In this document: piece by piece, positions 11,020-21,875 of the stretch
Numbering within the stretch: position 1 is the first letter of the stretch
Layout of the letters: each line of letters opens with the position of its first letter
Assembly: GCA_018136815.1 (NCBI GenBank)
Contig: CM030932.1
Coordinates: forward strand, 3,274,614-3,338,613
Direction of reading: 5' to 3'
DNA from: Isochrysis galbana
Taxonomy: Eukaryota > Haptophyta > Isochrysidales > Isochrysidaceae
Length of the DNA stretch: 64,000 bases
Made by a program: the position numbers and the translations under genes
The notes under the pieces: generated by a model
What the model was told of the DNA's origin: nothing
Seen by the model: the letters and a program-made list of their open reading frames with translations, nothing else
Database searches by the model: none

Positions 11020-12050
11020 TTAAGATCGACTTAGCGGACCTCCCGTCCGCCCGTCCGCGTTACCGTACTGTATGTTATAGAAGTCCGTTAGGATATACCT
11101 CCATGCCAGGATACCTAAGTATCCCGAGGAGGGATGCGGTCTATCCACTTGATAGCAGAAAAGACGTTGGGCTACTTCAGATCCCGGCCTAAGGTTAATC
11201 CCTAACAGTCCCTCTATGAATTCGAAAACGGGCTCCGTCGCGATACAGGAGGCTAAATGCGTGGAACTCTCGGGAGCTATGCCGCAAAAGCGACATGTTG
11301 GATCGTCAGCAAAACGATTCGCCGTAGCTATTCTCCTGTGTAACACGTGTTTGAAGTGCGTATCTAGGAGTCCCTTGGTGTCAGAAAGTTATACTTGTAT
11401 AGTTGCGATACTTGTTTCCACTTTCCCGAGAGGACAGGTAACCTCTTTTCCCATCTTAGTGTGGATTTTTGTGCCTTCGTTTTCCTCATCGCGAGGAACG
11501 CTTTAGTCAAGGCCTTGACGTTTATCTCTTCCAGCGTTTTATGCGTGCCTTTGAGTGTGTACTCCTGAGGTATCGGATACGCCGTATCCGCTGGCCCGTC
11601 GTACGCTCGTCCCCACTTCAGCGGAGTGTATAGCTCGTCGGGTAGTAGCTGCGGGCTGATCCGTTCGTAGATATGGGGTTCTCCCATTACGTTGAGCTTA
11701 ACTTCGTGGTAGTCTCCCTTCCGGTTCAAATAGTAATTATGATCTTTGTCCACAAGAATGTCCCCTAGATCATGCGCGTCTGGGTCTTCTTGCGGGGCTA
11801 GTTCGTGCGTTCGTGCTCCTCCGGAGCGGGGGGTGGGGATATCGCATGCTTTCTAAGAAGGTCCATATAGTTAGAGGTGGCTTCTAGAAGTCTTGCTCTA
11901 GACCATTCGGATATCTTCTCCCACGACTTGAGAAGTGGGCCTACCGATATGTAATTGCCTCTATGGCGTACCCATCTTTCTCCGTCCGGCAAGAATGCCG
12001 CACATTCGTCTGTGGTGTATATGTTACCCCCCAGGAGCCAACGCCCCCCG
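11020..12050 (-). pseudogene. Decayed LINE ORF2 C-terminal end
   Basis: Minus-strand fragments (11798-11992, 11364-11753, 11020-11346) in shifted frames match the C-terminal part of the two better-preserved LINE copies at 19.2 and 32.4 kb. Shared words include LKSWE, the HRRIATANRFAD motif, a CRFC/HLASC zinc-finger-like cluster and LAWRYILTDFY. Upstream reverse transcriptase sequence is absent. The copy is frameshifted and 5'-truncated, so dead. Confidence 0.8.
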
Positions 12051-12170
12051 ATAGCTATCTATCGGGGGCCCCCGATAGCTATCGGGGGGAAATTTTTTCC
12101 CGATCGCCAACAGCCCCCCCGAGAGCTACCGGGGGACCGAGAAAATCCCCCGAGAGCTATCGGGGGATAG
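12044..12170. repeat. Cluster of palindromes around CCCCCGATAGCTATCGGGGG
   Basis: Four imperfect to perfect inverted repeats sit in 127 bases, each of the form CCCCCGATAGCTATCGGGGG or the variant with GAGAGCTA. They are separated by an A/T-rich GAAATTTTTTCCCGATCG and similar spacers, and each could form a hairpin. The cluster lies exactly between the LINE remnant and the R1 element. Confidence 0.85.
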
Positions 12171-12174
12171 CTCC

Positions 12175-12611
12175 TGGACCCCCTTCTCCGCGCTCTCTCT
12201 CCCCTCTCCTGCAGGCACGCGCGATGGCGCGCCTGCGGCAGGCCTCCAGCTGCCCTCTGGCGGCCCCTGGAGGCTCCTGGAGGCCAGCTCAGGGGGCAGA
12301 GGAGGCTGGGGCTGGGCCCTGGCCTCCCCTGCCTCTCCCTCGCTGGCGCTCCCGAGCCTCTGGGGCCCCCAATCTGCACCTGTCTGCCTGTCGACAGGGG
12401 GGGGGGGGGGTTGGAGCGATGGGCTGGTCACGAGGGGCCAGGATGGGCGAATGGGGCGAGCCTGTGGGGAAGGGAGTGGGTCAGTAGGGCAGTGGCCTCC
12501 TGGCAAGCCATCAGGCGTGCCAGGAGGATGGGTGGTTCCTCCCCCATGGCAGGGGAGGAGTGGAGAGAGGGGGGGGCTCGTGCCCCCCCATGGGTCAACC
12601 AAGTATAAACT
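12175..12611 (+). mobile_element. R1-family GC-rich dispersed element
   Basis: About 430 bp, closely matching 24430-24895 and, inverted, parts of 47057-47240, 52196-52400 and 61990-62230. Landmarks are CTCCGCGCTCTCTCTCCCCT, GATGGCGCGCCTGCGGCAGG, CCTGTCTGCCTGTCGAC, and the end AAGTATAAACTTAGTTG. The many overlapping ORFs here are compositional and occur in all frames. No coding function is seen, so it looks non-autonomous. Its right end cuts into the transposase gene. Confidence 0.8.
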
Positions 12612-13105
12612 TAGTTGAAACATTCGCGGGAAAGAAGCGAAGTGAAATTGGAATGCCATCTTGGTCACCCAGTGCTGAAACCTTGGTAGCCTTCCTTCCT
12701 CGACCAGTTGGGTTTCTACCAATACCAATGCAATCTCGTCCATATATATTTTTCACAAAGCTAGAATCAATGCAATGGAACGTGCACCTTCTTGCCGTTT
12801 GTCTTCTTTCTAGCCTCATTGATTAGCGCTCTATGCGCATACAATGCGGTCTCAAATACACCCATTCTGCTCCATTTCATGAATGTGCCATGCACCGTGC
12901 TGTATCCCGATCCCAGAGACCTCCATGGCGCCCCAGTCCACAGAATATGACACATCCTGTCCAACATCTGGTTCAAATCCGCTCTTGGTCTACAACCGGT
13001 GATAGGTAGTAGAGAATTTACAGCGGACAGCGGATGCGATTGCTCCACGCGCCCTGATATCCATTGTATTGTTGCCATATTACGGGTAAAAAACTTTTCG
13101 CACAC
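12612..13105 (-). pseudogene. Truncated IS5-like DDE transposase
   Basis: Two overlapping minus-strand ORFs in different frames give an IS5-type transposase. The N-terminal part (13105 down) has GCRPRADLNQMLDRMCHILWTG then APWRSLGSGYSTVHGTFMKW, the helical region that precedes the catalytic core in this family. The second (12819 down) has IDSSFVKN and GRGRKATKVSALGDQDGIP, resembling the first catalytic Asp and the beta strand after it. A frameshift separates the parts near 12790, and the rest of the core is missing because the R1 element begins at 12611. The product must be dead. Related eukaryotic IS-like transposons are known. Confidence 0.7.
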
Positions 13106-13475
13106 ACCCTAAATGCAGGATCACGGACCTCACCACCCAGGAGACATGGTCGCCTGCCAGCAGAACGACATTGACAACAGGATTGAGGATGAGAGCTGGG
13201 GGTTACCGTGGGGGGGAAAGACGCGACATGCCGTGGTACTATTGGGTATTCGGCATTGTACCCATGGGTATCAATATTAGCTTTGTACTCATCTTCGTAA
13301 AATATAATAATACTCATATATTGGAGGAATTGCTGAGACATTCCTACCTAAAAAAGAAAACAAGCTAAAACGGTGATACCTCACTCGATAAATCGAATGG
13401 TACGCACACCTTCGTTGCTCGGCCGAATTGGCGCTATCACCTGGCCCTCTTTTGACGGAACGCGACTTTGCCAAG
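13106..13475 (-). mobile_element. 5' flank and end of the IS5-like transposon
   Basis: Non-coding part upstream of the transposase. A stretch from 13193 to 13465 matches 31161-31345 in inverse orientation, including TTTGTACTCATCTT, GAGACATTCCTACCTAAAAA and CTCTTTTGACGGAACGCGACTT. The last motif is a candidate terminal inverted repeat end. The same AGACGGAACGCGACTTTG word occurs alone at 18222. Confidence 0.6.
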
Positions 13476-15226
13476 TGGCGCCGCAGGGGTGGTATATGGT
13501 TCGCGCCCCCCATGAGGGGAGTCGAGGAGTGGGGGGGGGCGCGAGGCCCCCCTCCATCCTCCATGGCGACCAATCATAAGATGAGTAGGATGTATTGAAC
13601 ATATGAAGCTTGAGGGGGGGGGTGTTCCGCCCTGCCAGTGGGGGGGGGCGGGGGGGGGGGCCGGAGAAGCTGCGCCAAACATTGAGTTATGCTACTTCAG
13701 TGACATGCTTGTTCGCTCGTCTTCGACTTCCTTATCATGCTTTTCATCTTTCATTTCTCACTTTGCACATTTTGCGCGAACACTTCGCCTTCTCGCACCC
13801 CGGGGGCACATGCTGCTCTCAGCGGTACAACACGCACCAGACCCTGTTCCCTGCATATGTGAAAGAAGATGCGCACACACTCTGTTGATCGAGAGACGAG
13901 GGCGGATGCGAGGTTTCGACACCATGAGACAGCGTGGTCCGTGGCACGACCGTAACTCTGATCAAAGGAGAGGTGGACGGCGGTGGACAATAAACACACA
14001 CACGACGGTGAGAGGAGGCTCGCCAAGACAGCATTGGCTCAAGCCGAGGCACATGGCGAGCTCCTCTCCCTATAGGCCAGGTCATGAGCATTGCAAGCCG
14101 GCCGTACGCAGGGGGGGACGTGATGGATCGGCGAGCCGGAGAGAATGCGAGCGGCCCAGGGCGTCGCTCTCACACATGCACCACACGCCACAGTGCCTGT
14201 CAGCAGGCGAGGATTGTAATATGAAGCACCGTCGGCCACACACTCTTCGGACACCGCCGAGTCAGAGGGGGAACCATGAAACGAGGGGGGGGGGAGGGGG
14301 GAGAACTAGCAAAAGAGAAGGGAGCCGTAAGGGGTGGGTGGATCGCACTGAGCGGCTAGGAGGCTCGCAAAGGGCTTGTCCCTCCCCGTTGGCGGAAGGC
14401 TGCTTCCGAGTTTGGACATGCCGCCGGGATGCCACACCAGTCGGGTGAGCAAGGTCCGGGGATGGGGGATAGGAGATGGGGGGGGGGAGGGGGGGGGGTG
14501 TCATACTCAACTCTACACACAAAGGGGGGCTGTGAACGGCTTTCGCCGATAGAACTCGCGCCTCCGTCCGAACGCAGAAAATATCCGAGTGCCCCATCGG
14601 CGAGCCAACTTTGATGAGAGGTCAAGCAAGACCTAGGATGGCTGTTAGGACAGCGGACATGCGTTGCGGAGGGGACGGATGGCGAGGGTGGCCCAATTGA
14701 AAGACATGCAGCACGCCGCACCGATCGAGTCCCATGGTGAGGTACAAAACAGTAGAGCAGGGAGAGGCCAATGAAAGAACTTGGGATGGATACGGGCAGG
14801 AGACGCATGAAGCAACTATCACGGGGCATGCATTGTTCGACCTTGCGTGCATCAGATTCTGGTGATACGATGCACAAGGTTGGGAGACGGCTCTCAAGCG
14901 AGAGGTGGCATGGCTGCATAGCGCATCGATACGCCGCAACGCAGTAACGCCCACCGCGCAGGGCAGCAAACCGCCAGGAGACCGAAGTTGACAGCGAGAA
15001 CCCGAGGATCGAGAATGATGAATTCGACGATTTGGGGCCCATTCCCAATGTACACTTGGGTTGTGGACGCCATGCCCTACTTAGTTGAGGAACAGGACCA
15101 AGTGCCAGACCAGGCTGCGCCATGCGTATCAGCAAAAAGCGACAGCTGCATGGGTAGTTACACCGCTGCAGCAGCCGCATGATGGAGCTACGGCTAGGCA
15201 GCCGTCTGAACAACAAGAACCCTGGG
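13476..15226. other. Gene-poor stretch, no gene supported
   Basis: Long ORFs exist on both strands here, but they overlap, lack recognisable domains and run through G or C homopolymers (13509-13660, 14284-14505). I see no gene I can support. The part adjoining 15227 is presumably the 3' flank of the RRM/WW gene. Confidence 0.5.
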
Positions 15227-17361
15227 TCAGAATTGAGAGAAGGACGAGGCGGAGTCGTTTCGCAACATCGACGATTCGCCAATTCGACCAGTGCCACCGA
15301 AGCCGATGCCTGGGATGCCGAAGTCGTCACGCGTCGGCCTGTCCCAGGTGGAAATACCCGTCCTCGAGTTGTAGTAGTACGTGCGACCATCGGGCGCGAT
15401 GTATGCCGCCCAGTCCTTGAGACCTTCCACCGGGGTCCCTCCCATCATGAGGTTGGCGTTGCCAACGCCACCTCCTCCTGAGCCAGTCGAGCCACCCGAT
15501 ACATCGTTGCCTCCCGACATGCCACATTGCCGCCCGCCCCCTGCCGCTCTCGCATGCTGACCAGCTTGTTGACCGCCACTCACGCCGAGCTTTGATAGTG
15601 AGGGGAGGCTCTGTGCGATGCCATACATGGACAGCGCGGAGCCAACACTGCCGGAAGGGGAGATCATTCCCATTTGCTGCCCCTGCCCCTGCTGCTCTGA
15701 CTGGAGCTGCTGAAGCATCTGCTGCGTAGGCTGCTGCGTCTGGGTTGAGGGCGACGATTGCAGCGGCGGCGACTGCCGGGCGGAAGAGGTACTGGACTGG
15801 CCTTGCGGCGCCGACTGCTGCTGTGCGAGCAGATTGAGTTGGAGGCACGAGCCGTGCGGGCTGCCGATGGGACTGCCGCTGTTGCCCCCGCCGAGGCCGA
15901 GGGCGAAGTGCTGTGCGGTGCTGCCGTAGCCCTGCTGCTGCAGGGCAGACTGGTGGAGCGACAGGAATGATTGCGGGCCGCCACCGTAGCCACCGCCGGC
16001 ACCGAGCCCTGCCGAGCCGAGGCCGACGCCACCTAGGCCACCGCCGAGGCCAGAAGCGCCTCCACCTAGCCCGCCGCCCACAGCCGCCGGATTGAGCAGC
16101 CCGCCCGTCGGCATGCTGCCTCCTGGACCCATGGCGCATTGCCCTGTGCAGCAGCACTGGCCACCCATCCCGCACTGATGTGCGCAGCATCCCGGCAGTT
16201 GGGCCCCGCCCAACCCCGACGCGCAGCATCCGCCACTGCCACAGCCCCCCATTCCGGCACCGCAGCAGCTTCCCAGATGTGCGCCACAGCAGCCTGGCAG
16301 GCCGGTGGCGCCCATCGCGCCCCCGCCATATCCCCCGAGCTGGCCAAGCTGGCCATAGCCGGGGTGTCCCAGGCCACTGGCTCCCACGCCGCCACCCATT
16401 GGGCCTGCGATTTGGCCAAAGGCGCTGGGGCCCCCAAAGCAACCGCCGGCATTTGCAGCATATCCACCCGCCCCTCCAGGGTAGCCGCAGCCGAAGCCCA
16501 TGCCCGGGTAGCCCGCCGGCCCGCTCTGCACGCCGCGTGCCGCGCCCTTCTTGACCCTCGAGCCCGGCGCGTCGGCGTATCGCACGACCAGCGGGTCGGA
16601 GCAGCCAGGCATCACATACTTGCCATGGATCGCCTGGATAGCCGCGATTGCCCCCTCTGGGGTCGTGAAGCGGATGAAGGCGCACGCCTGACCAGAGCGC
16701 GAACCGCCCCGCATCACGAAAACCTCCTCTACCTCGCCGTGCTCGGAGAAGATCTGCGCAGAAGGATAACGCGGAAGGGGATCAGGCGATGTCCAACAGA
16801 GAGTGTGGCGTGCCCAGTCTGCTCGTTTACCACCAGACCATGCAAGGCTCCTCTCCGCGCACAGGCTGGCGGTCGCCCTCGTGGGGACACACGCGCAAAT
16901 GAGCTCGGGGAGGTGTGGCGAGAAGTGAGTTTATCATGGTATTATGCACTGCCGTATGGCGCTTCGCGCGCTGGCCAAGCATGGTCGCTCAGCAGGGCAG
17001 TGGCAGCAAGCATGCCATGGGTCGCCATGCACACCTTCTTGAGCGTCTCCTCATCGGTGCCGGGTGGCGCTCCTGGGGAAAGGAAGCGGGAGGATGGGCG
17101 TGAGTCGATTCAAATCACCCTAGCACACATGCACCACGCTGCCACGCCGGCGAGCCCCACAACCCCATTTCCCCCTACACCCTCCCTCCCACCCTGGCAG
17201 CACGGAATCGGCCGCTCCCTCTTTCCCCCCTCCCCTTCCATACAAGCGCCCCCCCCCCCCCGGCGCGCGAGCCGCGTCGCGCGTGTCATGCGCCTAAGCG
17301 CGCGTCACCCACCTCCGATGAAGAGCTTGTTCTCCGCATTGGGAGTCGCGGCAAGCGCCAT
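15227..17361 (-). CDS. RRM and WW domain protein, FCA/CELF-like
   Basis: Predicted RNA-binding protein of about 537 residues from three exons: 17361-17313, 17072-17035 and 16753-15227 (GT-AG introns, phases 1 and 0). Joined, they give one RRM: RNP2-like KLFIGG, the GTDEETLKK helix, IFSEHGEVEEVFV, then the RNP1-like CAFIRF and LVVRYAD at the end. The spelling is closest to CELF/Bruno and plant FCA RRMs. A long Gly/Cys-rich and then Gln/Ser-rich region follows. Near residues 476-505 is a WW domain with both Trp, the YYY core and the final Pro (TWDRP). RRM plus C-terminal WW is the FCA layout, although FCA has two RRMs. The start at 17361 is the last ATG before the RRM; the frame is open further upstream through a G-rich tract, so the true N-terminus is unsettled. 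A role in RNA processing is inferred. Confidence 0.75.
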
Positions 17362-17419
17362 GCGCTGGGTGCTGCCAGTCACGGCTCGCCCCCCTGCCTC
17401 TCCTCCCGGCTTGCTGGGA

Positions 17420-17815
17420 TGCTCTCCCGTCCCTCCTCCGCAGCCCCGCCCCCCCCTCCCCCGCCGCGCCCCTCCGCCTCCCCCCCCCCCCCCCCCCAGA
17501 CGCCTCCCCCCCCCCCCCCCCCCGCCCCCCCCCGCCCCCCCCTTCCCCTCGGCCCTCCTCAGCCGCCGCCGCCCCCCCGCCCGCCCCCCCCCTCCCCCCC
17601 TCCCCCCCCGCGCGGGGCCGAGAGAATCTGGCGAGCCCGCGATGCAGTCGACAGAGCACCCGCTCGCCGCTGGATGCGCTCGGGCCCCCCCCTCCCCTTC
17701 CCCTCCCTCCCCTTCCCCTCCCTCCCCCCTTCCCCCCCCTTCCCCCCCGCCCCCTCCCCCCCTCCCCCCTTCCCCCGCCCCGCCGGCTCCCCCCTCCCCC
17801 CCCCGCGCGAGGCGC
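17420..17815 (-). repeat. Polypurine/polypyrimidine tract, almost pure C on plus
   Basis: Nearly 400 bp of C runs with rare T, G and A on the plus strand, so G/A-rich on the minus (coding) strand. It is immediately 5' of the first RRM exon. It could be 5' UTR, first intron or a Gly-rich N-terminus. G-quadruplex and triplex formation are likely on composition. Confidence 0.85.
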
Positions 17816-18401
17816 GCCCGCCACCGCGCGCTTGATGACGCCCTCGCCCTTTCGAAGTGCATCTTCGACGGCATCTTCGAGCCCGCGCCCCGACCAAATA
17901 TAGTAGGCATAAGCCGCCCGGGGAAGGCGGGGAGGCAGCCGCCGCCCGCGAGGCAGGGGATCTTTCATGGGAGCTTTCAGGGCATTCCCAGGGTCCAGAC
18001 CTCGCAAGGAATATGGTCTCGACGACTCGGAAGGAAGGGAAAGGGCAATGACTCTGCCGGAAGGAGACAAGATTGTCGGCCGGCGGGGTGGGGGCACATT
18101 GTATTATTGCTCATTGTCCTGGAATCTAGAATCTAGCGAGTCGTTTGGTCATCTCTGCGTTCCGTCCACCACCGTCTCGGGATTTTAATGAGTACAATGC
18201 TGTAAAAATCAGGCTTTATAAGACGGAACGCGACTTTGCGTGAGGACCTCTCTCTGGGTAGATGAGGCTGAAGGGTTAAATAAACAAGTTAACCTTACGG
18301 GGTGTAAAAATGGAGGTGGGGACGGAAATAGGGGTGGGGACGGGAAAAATCGACTTTTCAAAATTGCACCCAAAACTCCCCAAGAGAAAGCAAGGATAAA
18401 A

Positions 18402-18790
18402 CAACTGAGCGTTAGTACCACTACTGCCACTAGCCCGGTACTATCACGACACCCCTCAGCGCACTTGCCCGCACGCCTTGGAGTGATGGTGCAGACACAT
18501 ACTCATATGCATCCCTACAAATCTCCCCCCTCGCAAACCCCCGGCTCCCATTATAACTCCCCATAAGTTACAATGGGGGAAAACCCAGTGAGGCGGACCG
18601 ACCTACGTCGGGCGACTCACCGGGGGAAAACACCGGGGGGGGGGGGGGGAGGGACCTCTCGTCAAGAAGCAGAAAGGCCCTTACAGCTCGCGCCGCAGCA
18701 GTCCTCGAAGAAATAAATGACTGCGCCCCCCGATACCTGCCAGCACAAGGACGTCTTGAGCCACTCCCTTCCTCTCTAGGGGTGGGGAGG
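18402..18790 (+). mobile_element. R2 repeat, direct copy of 47880-48270
   Basis: About 390 bp shared with the left part of the 926-bp insertion at 47.9 kb. Matching landmarks include GCGTTAGTACCACTACT, CTAGCCCGGTACTA, TCTCCCCCCTCGCA, a C-ACCGG run followed by more than 10 G, CTTACAGCTCGCGCCGC and GAAGAAATAAATG. It lacks the right part of that insertion, so it is a partial copy. No coding sequence was seen. The piece 18222-18240 carries the GACGGAACGCGACTT word of the IS5-like element. Confidence 0.8.
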
Positions 18791-19245
18791 GGAAGAAAAA
18801 GAAAACCCCTTCCATCCTTCCTAGAAGCGAGTATTTTTTTCGTGAGGGAGGGCGAAGAATTCCTCTGCCGCTTCTTGTCTGCGGAGCTGAGGGATGGCGT
18901 CCGCCTCGCTCGAGGTGGTCGATCTTCACCACGCTCCTGTGGGCGTGTGGTGGGGTGTTGCAGGCTCGCTCGCGACTTGCGCGATCAGCTTGGCCTAGGA
19001 GATGGCTCTGCGGGTCGAACATCACGTTCGCCCGCCGATTGAGCCGAGCTCTGCTGGTGGGCGCCTGAGTGTTGTCGTTTGAACCCCTTTTGACCCCCGA
19101 TGTGTTAGGTGGCCATGGCGGCCGATCTTGGTGACCCGACGCGCTCCGACGCGCGTGGAGCGGCTTATCACACCAGTGCGCTGCCCCCCTCACCTTGCAC
19201 GCCCGCGCCCGAGCACTCCGAACCCAGCACTTCTACGTTGTTTGA

Positions 19246-20968
19246 TCAGTTGTTTGCTTGGTTTGGCGCCGAGCCCGTCCCCGAGGCGTTCTTTACCATA
19301 TATTCTATCCCTAGCCGTGAGGCTAGCGCCAGCAGTTCCGCGCTGGGAGTGAGGTTACCTTTGCTATCCGCTTCGTACAGAGGTCTCAACGCGCTCATGT
19401 CGATTCTCTTTTTGGGTTGACGTCCCAGACCCGTTTGGGCGGTCCTCGATGAATCTGTCGTGTCTGCGAAGATGAATGCGCAGCTTAGTTTCGTGAATCT
19501 TTCTATGATGCGGATTAGCACCGATTCTTCCGAGAAAAAGGCGTTGTCGTAATGTATTCTGTAGAAGTCTGTGATGATGTATCTCCAAGCCAGCAGGTAT
19601 AGTATGGGTAGTGCTTTGGGGCACGTGCCGTCGGGGCAGAGGAAGAGTCTTCTGATTGATAGTTCCTCTCCCGTCGCGTCAGATCGTCGAGGGTGTCTTG
19701 CTATCGCATCTAGGGCGTCGAAGATGTTCGATATACGCGAACATTCCCCCAAGTGGGTGGAGGACTCGTCCGCTTCCTTGCAGAAACGGCATGTGGTTTC
19801 TCGGTCCGCGAATCTGTTTGCCGTGGCGATGCGCCTGTGCGTGATGTGCTTGTAGTGGAGGTGTGTGTCTCTCGCCGTAAGCATGGGCGAGGTGTATATG
19901 TCGGCGAGGTGCGCCCATACGTTGTCTGGTAGCCGAAGTCTCTTTTCCCAGTTTTCCGGGCCTGTGAGCCGCCGGCGTTTGTTCTCAGCTTTCTGTAGGG
20001 CTTTTGTTAAGTGTTCTACTTCTGTTTTGTCTAGTTCTGTTTTGCCATCGAGTGTGTATTCGTCTGGGAGTGGGTACTCCGTCCTTTTGTTGGATTTGTA
20101 GCCCTCTCCCCACTTTGCCGGCGGGGACGGGTCCAGGTTCGTCGGTTCGTTCGTCGCGCGGTCTTCTATAATCGGAGTGCCTAGATACGAAAGTTCTACT
20201 TCGTACCACGCGTTGTTTTCTTTGGCGAAGTATTCGCCGTCTTGCGTGATGTGTATTGTCGTCTTGGGTGTTCCTGCGTCCGGGTATTCAGTGTCCGAAT
20301 CTTCACTATTTTGGGCTACCGTGCCGTTTTGGGAAGCCGTCTCCACTATCTGTTGAGCGTGTTTTCTGATCTGCTCCCATGATTTTAAGAAATTGTCCCT
20401 TGGGATGTATTCTCCCTTAAAGTGAATGTATGTATCGTTGCTTCTTAGATATTGTTCACAATCTTCTTCGGTAAACATTACCGTGCATGCGTAGTCTTTG
20501 TATATGTTGTGTACGACATTGCATTCCAGTTTGCTCCAAAGCTCAGCCCACAGGGGGCTCATGTTTGGACCGTCGTGCGTCGGGTTTCTCCAAATTGGCT
20601 GAGACAGGGCTCCTTCCCTGCTTAACTTTAGTGGAGTTAGGTGCAGCGATCTTATAACAGCGAGGGCTTGTTTCCAGAAGGCCGGGAGTTTACTCGTCCC
20701 TTTTATTCCGTCCGTTAGTCTGTGCGCGGGCACGTCAGCGATCACCGCGGCCCTTCCGAGGTTCGTGCGGCAGAACCACGCGTCCAGTACTTGCTTCCAT
20801 TGAGCTTGCCTGGAGTCCATATAGTTTAGTATCCATTTGGCTTGGAGCGCCCTCACGTGGTTTTTCCAGTCAAGGAGGCCTAGTCCCAAGTGGGGCCCCT
20901 TCCTCGTGTCCCCTTTCATCGGTACTTCCGGGTGTTTCACCCATTGCATCTTGCGTCCGGTCCGCGGC
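19246..20968 (-). pseudogene. 5'-truncated LINE ORF2, C-terminal part
   Basis: An open frame of 567 residues from 20949, in frame a few codons further, matches the plus-strand LINE at 32.4 kb through most of its length. Shared words are GPHLGLGLLDW, QAKWILNY, WFCRTNLGRAA, TSKLPAFWKQAL, SNDTYIHFKGEYIPRD, a TTCRFCKEADESSTHLGEC zinc cluster and LAWRYIITDFYRIHYD. This is the region after the reverse transcriptase thumb and the CCHC-like finger of L1-type elements. The catalytic reverse transcriptase is missing: the copy begins at about 20968, next to T-runs. The open frame implies a recent insertion, dead on arrival. Confidence 0.85.
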
Positions 20969-21140
20969 GATTTTTTTTGGTAGTGCCCAAGGAGTGTTTT
21001 TTTCTTTTAGGTACACACACCCTCACTCATTGCCATGAGCGCCATGCGCAAAATGCAAGTGCAAGTGCTCCCGCGCGGACTCGAAACGGCCGCGAGGGAG
21101 AAGTGAGAAGCAGAGACCTCAGTATAAACATACAGAGGTT

Positions 21141-21230
21141 AGAATGAGCATCCACGATGCATGAGATGGATGTATCCATGATAGATATGCATCTATGATG
21201 CACATGCACATATCATGGATGTATCCATGA
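21141..21230. repeat. Palindromic ATGGATGTATCCATG repeat
   Basis: Interleaved palindromes built on ATGGATGTATCCAT, AGATATGCATCT and GATGCATG. The same string order recurs at 49609-49661 and in part at 49861-49905 and 47265-47285, twice preceded by GGTTAGAATGAGCATCC. No coding sense is apparent. Confidence 0.85.
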
Positions 21231-21819
21231 CAGGCGGGTGGCGCCGTGTTTCCGGGGGGGCCGTATGCATGTGTACCCCTCGACGCGCCGGGCTCGCCCG
21301 CCCACGGCCTGATGCTACTACATGCAAGAGGCAGAGGTCGTTACGGTCACGGCGTGTGAGGAAGCTCGCAACGCAAGCCCAACCAAGGGGCTGAGGGGAA
21401 GGCATGGGGCATGGGTCGCGTACGTGGGGCGTGGGGCGTGGGGCGTGGGGGTGGCAGCGCAGTGGTCAAGGTGTGGGCTGCAGCCGAGGTGGCGCATCCG
21501 CGGCGCCGGTCATGCAAGAGGACGAGAGGGCGCGGGGGGCGAGAGGGAAGTGCCACGCTCGCACCGTCGCAGCGGCCATCTCGTAAACCACCTTGCGGAG
21601 TTTCTTTCACTGCAGGGGAGTCGAACCAAACCAACGGGGTTTTCTCGCGTTGGCGCCATTGTTGAAACTCCGTTGGCTCTTCCAACCACCAACCATCTTT
21701 CCAACAGCGTTTTAACTATGGCAAAACCCTCGATTCTCTGTTTTCTTAATGGTAATGGTGCGCCCCTACTGTATGCGAACGTCATCGAGCACCGCGAGGC
21801 GTTGTTCCGCCGGGGCATC

Positions 21820-21875
21820 ATGGGCGGCAGCCTTGGTGTAGGCTCCCATGGGCGGCAGCCTTGGTGTAGGCTCCC
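21820..21875. repeat. Tandem duplication, two 28-bp units
   Basis: Two perfect head-to-tail copies of a 28-bp unit starting ATGGGCGGCAGCC. A second short duplication, GGCACCCTAGCAGCCCCCCC, follows at about 21902-21950. The surrounding 21.3-22.5 kb shows no gene that I can support. Confidence 0.9.

Noticed and set aside
12126-12743. Overlapping 100-200 residue ORFs in the R1 element
   Set aside because: Pro/Gly/Arg-rich in all frames, not conserved in frame among R1 copies at 12, 24, 47, 52 and 62 kb; compositional.
13603-15390. ORFs of 281 and 344 residues on opposite strands
   Set aside because: They overlap each other, contain G/C homopolymers and have no motif or splice pattern; random open frames in GC-rich DNA.
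16139-18136. A 665-residue plus-strand ORF
   Set aside because: It is antisense to the RRM/WW exons and passes through the poly-C tract as poly-Pro; the minus strand carries the recognisable domains.
21600-21640. Possible second tRNA around GGAGTCGAACC
   Set aside because: The T-loop-like word is there but no T stem, acceptor stem or anticodon arm can be paired around it.
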